Assembly (NCBI GenBank): GCA_019309245.1
Contig: JAFDGP010000152.1
Span: 1 to 6,224, forward strand
DNA length: 6,224 nt
Direction: 5' to 3'
Origin: Deltaproteobacteria bacterium
GTDB lineage: Bacteria > Desulfobacterota > Desulfobacteria > Desulfobacterales > C00003060
Every line of letters begins with the position of its first letter. Within the stretch, counting starts at the first letter, position 1. The notes under the pieces are model-generated. The model worked only from the letters and a program-made list of their open reading frames with translations. It was not told where the DNA came from and searched no databases. Both the position numbers and the translations under genes were made by a program. Of this stretch, positions 5,455 through 6,224 are shown in pieces.

Positions 5455-5524
5455 CCGAGGCAACGTCTCGGTATCGGGTGCTAATGTTGCATAACCAACA
5501 TGGCATCCGATGAAAAAATGTTGG
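5455..5524 (+). other. Leader with mutually exclusive hairpins upstream of the ChaN-like gene
   Basis: The main hairpin pairs 5473-5489 with 5496-5511: 16 base pairs including two G-U, one bulged A and a six-base loop CATAAC. Its 3' arm begins CAACAT. CCAACAT (5495-5501) is also the exact complement of ATGTTGG at 5518-5524, so the same bases can form a second, downstream 7-bp hairpin. A smaller stem, CCGAG/CTCGG (5455-5459 with 5467-5471), lies just 5', and CCCGA (5454-5458) could compete for TCGGG (5474-5478) in the main stem. The set ends 46 nt before the start codon. No U-tract follows, so any switch would act on translation or by protein binding, not simple attenuation. Confidence 0.45.
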
Positions 5525-5560
5525 CTCACTGCCGGCAAGGACCTCAATATGCAGTTGAAA

Positions 5561-5568
5561 GGAAGGGG
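5561..5568 (+). promoter_or_regulatory. Ribosome binding site of the ChaN-like gene
   Basis: The purine-rich GGAAGGGG, preceded by AAA, ends two bases before the ATG at 5571. The effective GGA core is about seven bases away. It supports ATG 5571 over internal ATGs. Confidence 0.5.
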
Positions 5569-5570
5569 TT

Positions 5571-6224
5571 ATGAAATGTTGGTCATGGGCGGCCCTTGTG
5601 CTGCTGCTATCGGTCCAGGTGGGGTGTAGCATGTCCGGGGTACGCCACAGGCCCGGCTGGATCTCTCCGTACCGGGACATCCAGTCGCTTCAACCCGGGC
5701 AGATCATACACCTGCCTACCGGTGTGCTGGTCACCAGGGACCAGTTGATCGATATGCTGTTTCGCAGCCAGATCGTCTATGTGGGCGAGATCCATGATAA
5801 TGTTCGGGCCCATGAGGTGGAGCTCGAGGTCCTACAGTGTCTTTATGAACGGTTGCCCGATGACATCGCGGTGGGTATGGAGATGCTCACCCGGCCCTCC
5901 CAGGATGTCTGCAACGCCTGGATATCCGGGGAGCTGGACGAGAAGACCTTTTTCAAGACCTGGGTCGAAGATTGGACAAATGACTACCTGTATTACAAAG
6001 ACATCCTGGACTACGTTCGGGAGCACCACATCCCGTTGGTTGCCTTGCGGGCTTCTAAAGATTGGGTCGAGAGGGTTAAACACGACCAACCCGGCGTCCA
6101 GCCCTCCGAAGACGAGGACGACACCGTAGAGCCGCTTCCGGACCTGGATGTTGAAGATTCCTATCACCGATCCCAGATCAAGGCAGTCTTTAAGGCGCAT
6201 CCCAGGCATGGCGAGGATTTTGAG
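5571..6224 (+). CDS. ChaN-family lipoprotein (haem/iron-linked), 3' end cut by window edge
   Basis: The first 218 residues of a predicted exported lipoprotein. Residues 1-19 form a short signal peptide (hydrophobic ALVLLLSV) ending at Cys19. The lipobox is imperfect: Gly at -1 and Val at -2 fit, but Gln at -3 is unusual. The mature part resembles the ChaN (DUF399) group of the TraB/Tiki-like superfamily. It shows IHLPTGVLVTRDQLIDML (47-63), the family GE-x-H motif in YVGEIHDN (Glu73, His75) with a further His81, VGMEML (101-106), and an LPDLDVEDSYHR segment (189-200) followed by AHPRHG (209-214). A Campylobacter ChaN homologue binds haem. Here a haem or metal role is inferred from the family only. 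The full family length is about 280-330 residues, so the C-terminal third is missing. It may share read-through with lon, but the 286-bp gap and structured leader suggest separate control. Confidence 0.8.
   Translation, partial: MKCWSWAALVLLLSVQVGCSMSGVRHRPGWISPYRDIQSLQPGQIIHLPTGVLVTRDQLIDMLFRSQIVYVGEIHDNVRAHEVELEVLQCLYERLPDDIAVGMEMLTRPSQDVCNAWISGELDEKTFFKTWVEDWTNDYLYYKDILDYVREHHIPLVALRASKDWVERVKHDQPGVQPSEDEDDTVEPLPDLDVEDSYHRSQIKAVFKAHPRHGEDFE

Noticed and set aside
5510..5629. 39-codon plus-strand ORF starting ATGAAAAAATGT in the ChaN-like leader
   Set aside because: It has no ribosome binding site (its upstream bases are in the hairpin arm) and it runs into the ChaN-like gene out of frame. 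A leader peptide is possible but unsupported.

Overview
The window looks like chromosome of a GC-rich (roughly 55% G+C by eye) Gram-negative anaerobe, most likely Desulfobacterota (former Deltaproteobacteria, Desulfobacterales-like). This is inferred from the style of the proteins: a divergent universal stress protein (Usp), a PEP/pyruvate-binding protein with a helical N-terminal extension, a receiver-domain Lon, and a ChaN-like lipoprotein. No marker gene is present to settle the taxonomy.

Layout. (1) Positions 1-1370, minus strand: the first 456 residues of a PEP synthase / pyruvate phosphate dikinase-type ATP-grasp protein, cut by the left edge. (2) 1371-1959: a long non-coding stretch with two clear inverted-repeat structures and one doubtful short minus-strand ORF (1570-1731). 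(3) 1960-2672, minus strand: a two-gene operon. A 61-residue basic protein comes first, then after 17 bp a 169-residue divergent Usp. The two share a 23-residue segment with 14 identities. (4) 2673-3211: an AT-rich divergent intergenic region. It carries a -24/-12 (sigma-54-type) signal overlapping a sigma-70-type signal facing the usp operon, GTTGC/GCAAC repeats upstream of it, and on the plus strand a good sigma-70 promoter (TTGCCG-17-TATAAT) flanked by dyads facing lon. (5) 3212-5284, plus strand: an unusual 690-residue Lon protease with no LonN substrate domain and a complete response-regulator receiver domain between its helical segment and AAA+ module. (6) 5285-5570: intergenic, with an imperfect 14-bp inverted repeat after lon and a strong leader hairpin with a mutually exclusive alternative before the next gene. 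(7) 5571-6224, plus strand: the first 218 residues of a ChaN-family lipoprotein, cut by the right edge.

How the parts may fit together. The central divergent pair (small protein plus Usp leftward, receiver-Lon rightward) looks like a stress-response locus in which proteolysis may be gated by phosphorylation. No histidine kinase is in the window. The receiver-Lon protein and the Usp-motif small protein are the most promising candidates for something under-described. The ChaN-like and PEP/pyruvate-binding genes have no clear mechanistic link to them beyond proximity.
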